NCBI GenBank assembly: GCA_015661535.1
Contig: DQVY01000040.1
Coordinates: forward strand, 1 to 26,087
DNA length: 26,087 nt
Direction: 5' to 3'
Source of the DNA: Sulfurovum sp.
GTDB lineage: Bacteria > Campylobacterota > Campylobacteria > Campylobacterales > Sulfurovaceae
Shown: one piece after another, positions 1-7,975 of the stretch
How positions within the stretch are numbered: position 1 is the stretch's first letter
Layout of the letters: the number at the start of each line of letters is the position of its first letter
The notes under the pieces: model-generated
The model's input: only the letters and a program-made list of their open reading frames with translations
What the model was told of the DNA's origin: nothing
Database searches by the model: none
Program-made: the position numbers and the translations under genes

Positions 1-469
1 AGTCATCATAATAAGGATCAATCACTTTAATAGCCGGTGCATATCCAAGTGCTTTACATCGTGCTTCAATATCTTCCACGGAGGAAAGGGTTGTTGTCGT
101 TGAATATTGTGGATACATAGGAAATAATATAAGTTCGTCAACACCATTTTTTTGGCACTCTAGTAAGGCATCATCTGCAAAAGGAGGTACATAACGCATG
201 ACTGGATAAATAGGCATATCTAGTTTAGACCTGAGTTTTTCAATTAAATTTTTTGTCAAGCCAAGTAATGGAGATTTACCACCTAAGAGTCCATAATTTT
301 CTTTCACATCTTCCAGACGTTTATTAATAATAATCAAAGAGACTAGTTTACGTGTATAACGATCCATTGTCAATATATTTTTATCTGCAAACATATTGTG
401 CAAAAAGAGTTCCACCTCGTCTACACTGTTTGGTCCTCCCATATTTAAAAGAAAAAGCGCCCTGTTCAT
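1..469 (-). CDS. hemH: Ferrochelatase, N-terminal part (truncated by window edge)
   Basis: Ferrochelatase inserts ferrous iron into protoporphyrin IX, the last step of protoheme synthesis. I translated the minus strand by hand. It opens with MNRALFLLNMGGPNSVDEVE, which carries the family's N-terminal LLNMGGP signature, and continues with LLGGKSPLLGLT and an MRYVPPFADDAL segment, all typical of HemH. About 156 codons are visible and the remainder, including the catalytic His/Glu region, lies left of the window. The start is placed at 469 because AAGGA sits 5 nt upstream of that ATG. An in-frame ATG at 475 would overlap the ribosome-binding site itself and is less likely. The gene is divergent from kdsB. 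Family assignment is firm; intactness of the gene cannot be judged here. Confidence 0.93.
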   Translation of the reverse strand, partial: MNRALFLLNMGGPNSVDEVELFLHNMFADKNILTMDRYTRKLVSLIIINKRLEDVKENYGLLGGKSPLLGLTKNLIEKLRSKLDMPIYPVMRYVPPFADDALLECQKNGVDELILFPMYPQYSTTTTLSSVEDIEARCKALGYAPAIKVIDPYYDD

Positions 470-489
470 TGTCATCCTTTAAGTCTTGT

Positions 490-495
490 ATCTTA
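490..495 (-). promoter_or_regulatory. Possible extended -10 box for hemH
   Basis: On the minus strand TAAGAT is preceded by TGC, an extended -10 pattern, about 20 nt upstream of the hemH start. No good -35 element is visible, which is common for sigma-70 promoters in Campylobacterota. Inferred from sequence only. Confidence 0.25.
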
Positions 496-517
496 GCATA
501 TAAAGTGTAATATTAGG

Positions 518-542
518 TTAAGGGCACCTCTATAACCCTTAA
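518..542. promoter_or_regulatory. Inverted repeat in the hemH-kdsB divergent region
   Basis: TTAAGGG (518-524) and CCCTTAA (536-542) form perfect 7-bp arms around an 11-nt spacer. The repeat lies just upstream of the kdsB ribosome-binding site (AAGGA at 551-556). It could be a small hairpin in the kdsB leader or an operator between the divergent genes. No T-run follows on either strand, so it is not an intrinsic terminator. Confidence 0.3.
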
Positions 543-562
543 TAAACAAAGAAGGATTTAGC

Positions 563-1282
563 ATGATTATCATTCCTGCGCGTATAGGATCAAGTCGCTT
601 CCCAAATAAAGTTTTGGCAGATATCGGTGGTATACCAATGGTCATACGAACTGCCAAAGCTGTGGAAGATATTGATGATGTAGCCATAGCTACAGATTCA
701 CAAGAAGTCATCACTATGGCAAAAAGATATAACATTAAAGCGGTGATGACAAAAGAAGTACATCAAAGCGGAACAGACCGCATCTATGAAGCAGCACAGA
801 TACTTCAACTTGATGAAAATGAGATCATTATCAATGTGCAGGGGGATGAGCCTTTTATTGAAACAGAAGTTGTAAAAGCCATTTATGACCTTACAGAGAA
901 AAATAAAAACAATGAGCAGATCATGATGAATTCATGTTACAAGCTCATCACAAATCCTGAAGCAGATGACCCCAATATTGTAAAGGTGGTGACAGATGAA
1001 AATGATATCGCGCTCTATTTTTCACGGGCAAAGATACCCTACCCTCGTGACCATCATTTTGACAGCTATAAAGGTCACCTTGGCATTTATGGCTTTACAG
1101 TAAAGTCCCTACGTCACTTTTGTATCCTTGAATCTTCACCCCTTGAGCATATAGAAAAACTGGAACAACTCAGAGCCCTCTACCATGGCTATGAAGTTGC
1201 CATGACAGAAGTAAACACAGAAAGTTTCGGCATCGACACGCCTGAAGATTTGGAGAAGGCTATGAGACATCACAGACTCTAG
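563..1282 (+). CDS. kdsB: 3-deoxy-manno-octulosonate cytidylyltransferase (CMP-Kdo synthetase)
   Basis: KdsB activates Kdo with CTP to give CMP-Kdo, the donor used to put Kdo onto lipid A during lipopolysaccharide inner-core synthesis. The 239-residue protein has the nucleotidyltransferase N-terminus IPARIGSSRFPNK (about 4-16), the SGTDRI segment (69-74) and the magnesium/CTP site QGDEPFIE (93-100), and has the normal family length. AAGGA lies 7 nt upstream of the ATG. The stop codon TAG overlaps the first base of the GGAATTA tandem array that follows, so the array begins exactly at the gene's end. The gene converges on the MSHA-type operon and is divergent from hemH. Confidence 0.96.
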   Translation: MIIIPARIGSSRFPNKVLADIGGIPMVIRTAKAVEDIDDVAIATDSQEVITMAKRYNIKAVMTKEVHQSGTDRIYEAAQILQLDENEIIINVQGDEPFIETEVVKAIYDLTEKNKNNEQIMMNSCYKLITNPEADDPNIVKVVTDENDIALYFSRAKIPYPRDHHFDSYKGHLGIYGFTVKSLRHFCILESSPLEHIEKLEQLRALYHGYEVAMTEVNTESFGIDTPEDLEKAMRHHRL

Positions 1283-1343
1283 GAATTAGGAATTAGGAAT
1301 TAGGAATTAGGAATTAGGAATTAGGAATTAGGAATTAGGAATT
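1282..1343. repeat. Heptanucleotide tandem array (GGAATTA)n
   Basis: Eight perfect consecutive copies of the 7-mer GGAATTA (1282-1337) are followed by a partial ninth copy GGAATT (1338-1343). The array starts on the last base of the kdsB stop codon and ends one base before an 11-bp stem hairpin. Perfect identity of all copies suggests recent slippage or copy-number turnover. It is non-coding and lies between convergent genes. Heptameric short tandem repeats of this kind occur in other bacteria, but I cannot assign a function. Confidence 0.95.
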
Positions 1344-1369
1344 TTGACACAGGACAATTCCTGTGTCAA
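1344..1369. terminator. Strong hairpin between convergent kdsB and mshG
   Basis: TTGACACAGGA (1344-1354) pairs perfectly with TCCTGTGTCAA (1359-1369) across a 4-nt CAAT loop. It sits between the 3' ends of kdsB and mshG, where a bidirectional terminator would be expected. Neither strand has the U-tract of a canonical intrinsic terminator, so the role as terminator is inferred from position and stem strength. It may instead be part of the same repeat unit as the adjacent GGAATTA array, because its minus-strand sequence also contains GGAATT. Confidence 0.4.
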
Positions 1370-1376
1370 GAAAGGT

Positions 1377-2624
1377 TTAGTTTTTAACCGCTTTACCAAG
1401 ATCCCACATAGGCATAAAGATACCAAGTGCCATCAGAAGAACCAATCCGGCAATAAAGAACAGCATAATAGGTTCAATATATGCCGATAAGTTATCGATA
1501 AGATCTTGGAACTCCCTATCATAATACATGGTTACTTTATCAAGCATCGCATCAAGTTGACCACCGGCTTCACCGGCTTTGATCATTTGTAAAAGCATAT
1601 TTTGATACAAACCTGTAATCTTAAAAGCTTCTGCCAGGTTCATACCACGCCCAATATTTGCATTGACTGTTAACAATTGCTCTTTGATCGCAAGGTTGTC
1701 TACCATACCCACTGCTGTCTCCAGTGCTTCAGATACAGGGATACCAGACTTTACAAGTTCACCAAAAACCAAATTATATTTATGCATCGTAGAGAGAAAA
1801 ATTGCCTTATTAATAAGATAAAACTTGGGATGAATCATCATCTTGTCCATTTGATATTTAAAGTCCTGGTTGTTTTTATAGAAAAATTTCAATGCAAAAA
1901 TACCACCAGCCAACAGAAGTAAAATATACAATCCGTAATTCGAAAATGCCCATTCCAATTTCAAAAGTATCTGTGTTGGAAGCGGTAATTCAGTTTTGAA
2001 TTTGGAAAAAATATCTTTAAACTTAGGGACAACAACCATGATCAGTATGGTAAAAGCAATCGCCATAGCTGCCAAAGTGATCATTGGGCCACGTATAGCC
2101 TTTTTAAATTTAGCATTGTTATCTCTAATGTTTTCTAAAATATCTGCCAGTTTATGATAAGACTCAGAAATATTACCTGTTCTTTCCCCAAGGTCAGTCA
2201 TCGCCAATGCCACATGTCCAAACTGCTCAGTATACGGTTCCATTGCATCTGACATACTGTTACCTGCAAGAATATCACTATTCATTTTAAGGTATATTTC
2301 CTTTAACTGCTTATTTTCAGTATTATCCGCTACATCTTCAAGAGTATCATTAATGGGGATCCCTGCATCCGTCATAACAGCGATCTGTCTAATGGTTGAT
2401 ATCTTATCATTAATTGGGATTTTACTTTTCATTCCTTTTTTCAAACCGGAAAAAAGATCAGATATAGTATCTTCAAGTGGTGCAGCTGTCTCTATGGCTT
2501 TCATCACCATTGCTCTTGGGAATTTTTGTTTAGCTACATTGATCGCTGACATCTTATTATCAGCCTTTACTGTCTCTTGTCTTCTTTTCCCTTTTTCCAT
2601 CACAGTGACATTAAAATACTTCAT
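1377..2624 (-). CDS. mshG: Type IV pilus (MSHA-type) inner-membrane platform protein, GspF/PilC family
   Basis: This is the polytopic inner-membrane platform protein of type IV pilus/type II secretion machines, which couples the assembly ATPase to pilin polymerisation. The 415-residue protein has an N-terminal cytoplasmic domain and two tandem T2SSF repeats, the first around RQIAVMTDAGIP (about 78-90) and the second around FGELVKSGIPVSEAL (about 287-301). Hydrophobic segments lie near 180-200, 230-248 and 387-408. The start has GAGG 8 nt upstream, inside the end of mshE, and only one base separates it from the mshE stop, so the two are co-translated. It is last in the operon order I-J-K-L-M-N-E-G. 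CtsF of the Campylobacter transformation system belongs to the same family. Confidence 0.9.
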   Translation of the reverse strand: MKYFNVTVMEKGKRRQETVKADNKMSAINVAKQKFPRAMVMKAIETAAPLEDTISDLFSGLKKGMKSKIPINDKISTIRQIAVMTDAGIPINDTLEDVADNTENKQLKEIYLKMNSDILAGNSMSDAMEPYTEQFGHVALAMTDLGERTGNISESYHKLADILENIRDNNAKFKKAIRGPMITLAAMAIAFTILIMVVVPKFKDIFSKFKTELPLPTQILLKLEWAFSNYGLYILLLLAGGIFALKFFYKNNQDFKYQMDKMMIHPKFYLINKAIFLSTMHKYNLVFGELVKSGIPVSEALETAVGMVDNLAIKEQLLTVNANIGRGMNLAEAFKITGLYQNMLLQMIKAGEAGGQLDAMLDKVTMYYDREFQDLIDNLSAYIEPIMLFFIAGLVLLMALGIFMPMWDLGKAVKN

Positions 2625-2625
2625 C

Positions 2626-4362
2626 TTATAACCTCGCTACTCTATAGATTTCTTCAATTGTTGTCTTACCCTCTAATGCTTTATGTACACCATCTTCAAA
2701 CATGTTAATAAACCCCTCTTCCATCGCCTGGTTTGTCATCTCTTCTTTAGATGCACTGCTCGCAATTAACCGGGAAAAGGTCTCTGAAATGGTTAACACT
2801 TCAGAGATCATCTCTCTACCGGAGTATCCACTGTGTCCACACTCTTTACATCCAGCACCCACATAAAATACAGGGTTTTCTGGAAGGTATTGCCGCACAT
2901 CTTTTAAAAGCGTCTCAGGCAATACCGTTTCTTTTTTACAATAGGTACAAATCTTACGTACCAGTCGTTGAGCCTGTATTGCGACTAACGCTCCAGAGAC
3001 CAGATACTCTTCAATACCCATATCCAAAATTCTTGTTACAGCAGAGATAGCATCATTGGTATGCAGTGTTGACAGGACTAAGTGACCTGTAAGGGCTGCT
3101 TGAATAGCAATACGTAAGGTTTCCTTGTCTCTAATCTCCCCGATCATGATCTTATCCGGATCTTGTCTTAATATAGACCTGAGTGCATCAGCAAAACTCA
3201 ATCCAATACTTGCCCTCACCTGTACCTGCTGTAAACCTGCCATTTGATATTCCACAGGATCTTCAACTGTAATAATTTTATCTTTTACATCCTTGATCGC
3301 ATTAAGTGCACCATAGAGTGTTGTTGTTTTACCTGAACCTGTAGGTCCTGTAACCAGTACAATACCGTAAGGTACTTTAATAGACTCAGAGAAACGGTCA
3401 TAACAAAATTTACTCATTCCTGCTTCTTCAAGTTTAATCATAGCCTTGGACTTGTCGAGGATCCTAAGGACAATGGACTCACCAAAAATTGTTGGCAGAG
3501 TTGATACCCTGAAGTCAAAATCTTTTTTAGAAACAGTGGTAGAGAATCTCCCATCTTGAGGTTTTCGTTTTTCAGCGATATCTAAATTAGAGAGCAATTT
3601 CATACGGGAAGCAAGTGGAGAAAATATATCTTTATCAAAAGTAAAACTTTGCCGTAACATACCATCTACACGTGTTCGAATAATACAAGATTTTTCTGTA
3701 GCTTCAATGTGAATATCACTTGCGCCCGCAAAAATAGATGATTTCAAAATGATCTCTATTAATTTTAACACGGCTGGTGATTCTTCTGTTTCGTCTGTAT
3801 TTCCTTCTAAACTCAAATCTTGACGTATATCTGACACTAAACCTTTGATACTCTCATTAATTTCAAGTCTTTGTAAATGTGCATGAATCTGTGAAGGTTT
3901 AGAGATCGCAATACGTATAGGTTTTCGGGGGAAAAGTCTTTGAATAGCATCTTGGGCAGCCATATCAAGAGGGTCATCAAATACGATAAGTACATTTAAG
4001 TCTGTCTCTTCTATGGGAATAATATTATATTTAAGTAATTGCTTATACGGTACCTGAGCAAATAATTTCATATCTATTTCAACATCATCAAGGTCAACAT
4101 ATTCTACATGTAAAGTTTTTGCAACTTCCTCAATAATAGGAACAATATTTATACCTTCTATCTTTTCTAAATGGGCTAAGGTAATCACACCTTGCCGTAT
4201 TTTTTTAGCCAAAAAGATCTCAACGGTATTTAGATCTATCATTTTTTCAGCTAAAAGATTTGCGAAAGAGATTTTTTTAGGAGGTCTGCTTTTTACAAGT
4301 GCAGAAATCGCATCTTTTGTAATAAGATTTTCTTTTAACATGATCTCTATGAGTTTTACCAT
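2626..4362 (-). CDS. mshE: Type IV pilus (MSHA-type) assembly ATPase, GspE/PilB family
   Basis: This hexameric cytoplasmic ATPase powers pilus or pseudopilus extension. In 578 residues I see an N-terminal MshEN-like region (1-190), then the ATPase core: Walker A GPTGSGKTT (339-347), Asp box ITVEDPVEY (364-372), Walker B region DPDKIMIGEIRD (401-412) and His box GHLVLSTLHTND (426-437). A C-terminal tetracysteine zinc site (C472, C475, C505, C508) marks extension ATPases rather than PilT-type retraction ATPases. AGGAG precedes the ATG by 7 nt. The N-terminal region lacks the RLG-type motif by which Vibrio MshE binds cyclic di-GMP (see findings). A 55-nt gap from mshN holds a possible internal promoter. 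CtsE of Campylobacter is the same family. Confidence 0.93.
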   Translation of the reverse strand: MVKLIEIMLKENLITKDAISALVKSRPPKKISFANLLAEKMIDLNTVEIFLAKKIRQGVITLAHLEKIEGINIVPIIEEVAKTLHVEYVDLDDVEIDMKLFAQVPYKQLLKYNIIPIEETDLNVLIVFDDPLDMAAQDAIQRLFPRKPIRIAISKPSQIHAHLQRLEINESIKGLVSDIRQDLSLEGNTDETEESPAVLKLIEIILKSSIFAGASDIHIEATEKSCIIRTRVDGMLRQSFTFDKDIFSPLASRMKLLSNLDIAEKRKPQDGRFSTTVSKKDFDFRVSTLPTIFGESIVLRILDKSKAMIKLEEAGMSKFCYDRFSESIKVPYGIVLVTGPTGSGKTTTLYGALNAIKDVKDKIITVEDPVEYQMAGLQQVQVRASIGLSFADALRSILRQDPDKIMIGEIRDKETLRIAIQAALTGHLVLSTLHTNDAISAVTRILDMGIEEYLVSGALVAIQAQRLVRKICTYCKKETVLPETLLKDVRQYLPENPVFYVGAGCKECGHSGYSGREMISEVLTISETFSRLIASSASKEEMTNQAMEEGFINMFEDGVHKALEGKTTIEEIYRVARL

Positions 4363-4389
4363 TTTAACACTCCTAATATAACTGGTTTT

Positions 4390-4395
4390 AGTATA
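4390..4395 (-). promoter_or_regulatory. Possible internal -10 box upstream of mshE
   Basis: TATACT on the minus strand in the 55-nt mshN-mshE gap, the only sizeable gap inside the operon. It would give a leader of about 20 nt containing the AGGAG ribosome-binding site. No -35 is evident, so this is a candidate for separate expression of mshE-mshG only. Confidence 0.3.
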
Positions 4396-4417
4396 ACATT
4401 AAATATTAATATAATAG

Positions 4418-5143
4418 TTAGAATTTACCATTTTCAATACGATATAATAATTTTTTAGCCTCTTGTGAATTTGAACTCTTGACATAGTGCCTTAAAATAT
4501 TTCTTGCTTCATTTTTCCGGCCTAGTTTCATTTTAGATTTTACAAAAATAAGCATACTCTCTTCTATATTTGGATTTACCTTATTAGTTTGCAAAGCCCA
4601 ATATTCTGATTTTTTATAATTGCCTTTTTTATAATAACTTCTGGCTAAAAATAGAGAGTCATCAATATCATGTGACTGCTTAAAACGTTTTTCTACATCT
4701 TTATAGGCAGTGACATTTGTCGTCTTTATAATATCTAAATGTACTTTTGATCTTCTATGCTTTGAAATATTTGAACGTGTATCTTCCTGACCATCAAGTA
4801 TAGGTATGTCTACCAGGATATTTCCAGGTGACTCCTCTGTATTTTCAGTCTCAGTTTCTTCGATCATTTGTTTTTCCATCTCAACTCTCATCAATGGAGC
4901 ATTCATAACAAATCCCGTCTCTAATGCACTTCTCTTTGGAATTTCATCTTCATTATTTGCAATTGTATTTTTAAGAGTTTTAAAATACGAACTCAAAGCC
5001 TTAAAAGTTATTTTGTCGCTGTTAGAAAAAAATAGGATCAATACAAGAAAAACTATAAAACCTGCACCCGCTAGATACAAAGGCTTTCTCTTTTTCTTTC
5101 TATATTTTTTCCACTCTTCTTCCAAAGGTTTAATATCATACAT
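4418..5143 (-). CDS. mshN: MSHA biogenesis protein MshN-like, membrane-anchored with TPR-like C-terminus
   Basis: A 241-residue bitopic protein. It has a short basic cytoplasmic N-terminus, one transmembrane helix (about 23-40, LAGAGFIVFLVLILFF), a low-complexity Ser/Glu-rich middle, and a C-terminal helical region with TPR-like repeats (LARSYYKKGNYKKSEYWAL and a second one near MKLGRKNEARNIL). Sequence alone is weak. The MshN call rests on topology, the TPR-like end and its slot between the ExeA-like ATPase and the assembly ATPase, which is where MshN lies in Vibrio MSHA clusters. In Campylobacter cts operons a small membrane protein, CtsX, occupies this slot. It is shorter than typical MshN. 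The start overlaps the mshM end by 8 nt, with AGGA upstream. Confidence 0.6.
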   Translation of the reverse strand: MYDIKPLEEEWKKYRKKKRKPLYLAGAGFIVFLVLILFFSNSDKITFKALSSYFKTLKNTIANNEDEIPKRSALETGFVMNAPLMRVEMEKQMIEETETENTEESPGNILVDIPILDGQEDTRSNISKHRRSKVHLDIIKTTNVTAYKDVEKRFKQSHDIDDSLFLARSYYKKGNYKKSEYWALQTNKVNPNIEESMLIFVKSKMKLGRKNEARNILRHYVKSSNSQEAKKLLYRIENGKF

Positions 5144-5948
5144 GAATATATCCTAACTTTAATGCGGACATCTCAATAATTCTATGATGAATATGTGCAT
5201 AATTTACTTTTGCAGGCTCATTTTTATCATAATATTCACAAATTTCAAAAATTGTAAACAAAAGTTTATTACATTCTCTATAGTTCCCTTTTGTGAATTT
5301 GTGTATCAGTTTCATATCTTTTGCTTTGATACTATTTGCAATTTCAAAAAGATTCTTTTTTAAAAGTTTTTTATGTATATAGGCTGTCTGGTCTTCTTTT
5401 GTTGCATTTTTAAGCTCTATCACTTCCCATATACGAGATTGGAAATGTTCTTTTGCTATAAGGTCTTCATCATCCGTTTTATGTAAAGAAACCACAAACT
5501 TCACGGCCCTGCTGTCAGACAACAATCGTATTTTTTCCATCATTTCTGTACCATACATTTGGGCTTCATCCAAAAGAATAATAATTTCTCTCTTGCCTCT
5601 TAGATTTTGACAAAACTCAACCAAAGCAGAAAAATTGACTTCTGTGTTACTTGGCAGGTCTTTTTGTGTCAAAACTTTAAATAATTTATGGAAAAATTCT
5701 TTCTCATTTACAGCAGGTGTATCAAAATAATGAATCTCTTTTTGATGTTTTAATTTCTCCTGGATACGGTTCAGTAAAATACTTTTTCCCGTACCCGGAC
5801 GACCAAAGAGCAAGATCATCTTTAAGGGTTTTTCCAAACTGTATTCCAGCTGTTTATATGCTGCAACAGAAGCATCCAAGTCAATGTAATCCTCAATATC
5901 TACTGAATCTACAAAGACTTGCTTCGCAGCTTCATATCTACTTTTCAT
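5136..5948 (-). CDS. mshM: ExeA/MshM-like AAA ATPase of the pilus/transformation operon
   Basis: A 270-residue AAA-type ATPase with Walker A GRPGTGKS (49-56), Walker B EIIILLDEAQ (121-130) and the HFQSRIWEV motif (168-176) seen in ExeA/MshM proteins. ExeA-type ATPases help secretin assembly, and the immediate upstream secretin gene fits that role. Unlike long ExeA proteins there is no C-terminal transmembrane helix or peptidoglycan-binding domain, so it should be cytoplasmic or peripheral. In Campylobacter the equivalent slot is CtsP, a nucleotide-binding protein needed for transformation. Its start lies inside the mshL end (11-nt overlap) and its own end overlaps mshN by 8 nt, indicating coupled translation. 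Confidence 0.82.
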   Translation of the reverse strand: MKSRYEAAKQVFVDSVDIEDYIDLDASVAAYKQLEYSLEKPLKMILLFGRPGTGKSILLNRIQEKLKHQKEIHYFDTPAVNEKEFFHKLFKVLTQKDLPSNTEVNFSALVEFCQNLRGKREIIILLDEAQMYGTEMMEKIRLLSDSRAVKFVVSLHKTDDEDLIAKEHFQSRIWEVIELKNATKEDQTAYIHKKLLKKNLFEIANSIKAKDMKLIHKFTKGNYRECNKLLFTIFEICEYYDKNEPAKVNYAHIHHRIIEMSALKLGYIHV

Positions 5949-7563
5949 TAAGTTTTGTATATCCTAGATCTTTTAAAGAAACAGACTTTGAATTTCTAAC
6001 AATATGCGGTGTGATAATAAATACCAACTCTTCCGTTTTGTCAATTTTTTCTTCACGCTTAAAGAGACTTCCGATACCAGGAAGATCACCTAATAATGGA
6101 ACCGAATTAGATTCAAAACCAGTCTTAGTCAATATTAATCCTCCAAGAATAGCATGTTCACCATCTTTTACTTTTATCACAGCAGCAATTTGTCTTCTAA
6201 CCAAGTCAGGTGGAATATTTCTTGAACCGTCAATACCTTTTTTGGTTTCAAGTGCTTCAGATACCGATGGATTGATCTTTAAAGTGATCCAACCATTGTT
6301 ATCAATCTCAGGTGTAATATCTAACAAGATACCGGAGAAAACAGAATCTACCAATTCACCTTGTGCAGCTACTGCACCACCACCACCAGATGCTGTTGTG
6401 GATGATTGTATTTTATAAAACAGTTCTGTACCCACAGAAATTAAAGCCGGTTGGTTGTTTAAAGTCATAACACGCGGACTTGATATACCTTTTACATCTC
6501 CCTGGGTATTTAAAAACTTTACCACTTCTGTAACACTGTTACTTCCCGTGATACTCATAACTTTTGCATTTGTAGGTCTTGAACCTTCTGCAAAAGTTGC
6601 TTCTGTAATTCCTTGAAGATTATCAAAAACATATGACCCTACATTTCTCTGTGCCATAGATAAGGTATTAATGGTCACATTTTGTAAGGTATAGAGTTGA
6701 GACCAGTCAACACCAGATGTTGTACTGTTGTCGAATGAAACACTTATGATCCTCACATCGATCAATACCTGTGATTTGATCTGTTTGGTCATCGTATGCA
6801 CATATCTTGCTACTCTGTTAATTTGTCTCTCTGTTCCCGTCACAGTTAGCATTCCTGCTTCTGGATTAATGATCGGTGCAAGAGGATTATACTCCCACAC
6901 TTTTCCATCAGGGCCTGTCCACGTATCTCCAGTTCTTGTATAATGTATACTTCCATCTGCTGCACCCGTCAAGATACGTTGTATTTCAGACTCAACTGTT
7001 TTCCAGAAAATAAATTCATCATTACTTTCAATACTGATACCTGTTTTAGACATAGAGTTTGCCTGTTGGCCACCTTGACCAGAAGAGCCACCGATTCCAC
7101 CGGCACTCCCACCTTGTTGACCTCCAACTCCGCCTGCGGCATTATTAGAGTTTGCAATGGTAACATTTGCGGTACTCCTACCGATTCTCGCTCCCGAGAT
7201 GTAATGTATACGAAAGGTACGCGTAATCAAATAAGAAATTTTAAGTTTATTACCACTTAAAGTATAATGGAGATCATTGTCTTTAAGGATCGTATTTAAA
7301 AAACCTTTTAAGGTACTATTTTTTAATTTCACATAATAAAGATTTTTATTCATGCGCAACTTAGCTGCATCATCTTTTACCACAACTGTTAAACCACATG
7401 TATCCGCAAGATTGTCAATGACATCTCCTATGGTTAATTTACTGTCTATGGTGACAGAAAATAATTTTGTTGAACAGTCATTTGCTGCAAGACCATTTGT
7501 CATTCCCATTAGCAATGTTGCGAATATGAGAAATTTTACCCCTGCTTTTTGTATTGTTTTCAT
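5938..7563 (-). CDS. mshL: MSHA-type outer-membrane secretin MshL
   Basis: Outer-membrane secretin pore through which the pilus, or incoming DNA in competence systems, passes. The 541-residue precursor has a signal peptide ending near GLA-AND (about residue 26), an N-terminal STN/secretin-N region with TIGDVIDNLADTCGL and the MshL-type TRTFRIHYISG segment (114-124), a Gly/Gln/Ser-rich linker at about 139-170, and a C-terminal secretin domain including VPLLGDLPGIGSLFKR and VFIITPHIV. A second Gly-rich patch (ASGGGGAV) lies inside the pore domain. The start has AAGG upstream and lies 4 nt after the mshK stop. The Campylobacter counterpart is CtsD. Confident as a secretin; the MshL subtype rests on the N-domain and context. 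Confidence 0.9.
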   Translation of the reverse strand: MKTIQKAGVKFLIFATLLMGMTNGLAANDCSTKLFSVTIDSKLTIGDVIDNLADTCGLTVVVKDDAAKLRMNKNLYYVKLKNSTLKGFLNTILKDNDLHYTLSGNKLKISYLITRTFRIHYISGARIGRSTANVTIANSNNAAGGVGGQQGGSAGGIGGSSGQGGQQANSMSKTGISIESNDEFIFWKTVESEIQRILTGAADGSIHYTRTGDTWTGPDGKVWEYNPLAPIINPEAGMLTVTGTERQINRVARYVHTMTKQIKSQVLIDVRIISVSFDNSTTSGVDWSQLYTLQNVTINTLSMAQRNVGSYVFDNLQGITEATFAEGSRPTNAKVMSITGSNSVTEVVKFLNTQGDVKGISSPRVMTLNNQPALISVGTELFYKIQSSTTASGGGGAVAAQGELVDSVFSGILLDITPEIDNNGWITLKINPSVSEALETKKGIDGSRNIPPDLVRRQIAAVIKVKDGEHAILGGLILTKTGFESNSVPLLGDLPGIGSLFKREEKIDKTEELVFIITPHIVRNSKSVSLKDLGYTKLNEK

Positions 7564-7567
7564 CCGT

Positions 7568-7975
7568 TTACCTTTCCTCTAACTTAATAAAATCATCTCT
7601 TTTTTTACGAAGATATAATTTTTTAATATGATTACCATTACGAAGTACCACACCTCTTTTACCTATAAACTTTAATGTATATCCTAAAATAGAATCATTA
7701 AGGCTAGCCCATGAATCGTTGATGTATGCTTTGCCATTTACAATTGAGTGTAATACCAGTTTTGCATCTTTTTTCTCTTCTTTTTTGATGGCTTCAACAA
7801 AAGTTTCATTGTTTTCCCCTACGATAAATGGTTCTTTTGTATCATTTAACGTAGCAAGGTCGACACCTTCTCTTTTTTCATGTATTTTATAAACCATTTT
7901 TTCAATTTGATCAACAGAAAGATCTGCACTTACAAACATAGTTACGGTCATAAGTAATAAAATTATCTTTTTCAT
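7568..7975 (-). CDS. mshK: MshK/PilP-like small periplasmic protein
   Basis: A 135-residue secreted protein. MKKIILLLMTVTMFVSA is a clear signal peptide. The C-terminal part LHSIVNGKAYINDSW...GVVLRNG resembles the small beta domain of PilP/MshK proteins that links inner-membrane PilN/PilO partners to the secretin. I set the start at 7975, not the in-frame ATG at 7993, because only the former begins directly with the signal peptide, has GGGGGA 10 nt upstream, and forms a TAATG junction with the mshJ stop. It sits between mshJ and mshL, as in Vibrio MSHA clusters. Function by context; the sequence match is modest. Confidence 0.62.
   Translation of the reverse strand: MKKIILLLMTVTMFVSADLSVDQIEKMVYKIHEKREGVDLATLNDTKEPFIVGENNETFVEAIKKEEKKDAKLVLHSIVNGKAYINDSWASLNDSILGYTLKFIGKRGVVLRNGNHIKKLYLRKKRDDFIKLEER

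Noticed and set aside
1282..1343. Tandem array considered as a CRISPR array
   Set aside because: The unit is 7 bp with no spacers; it is a simple tandem repeat.
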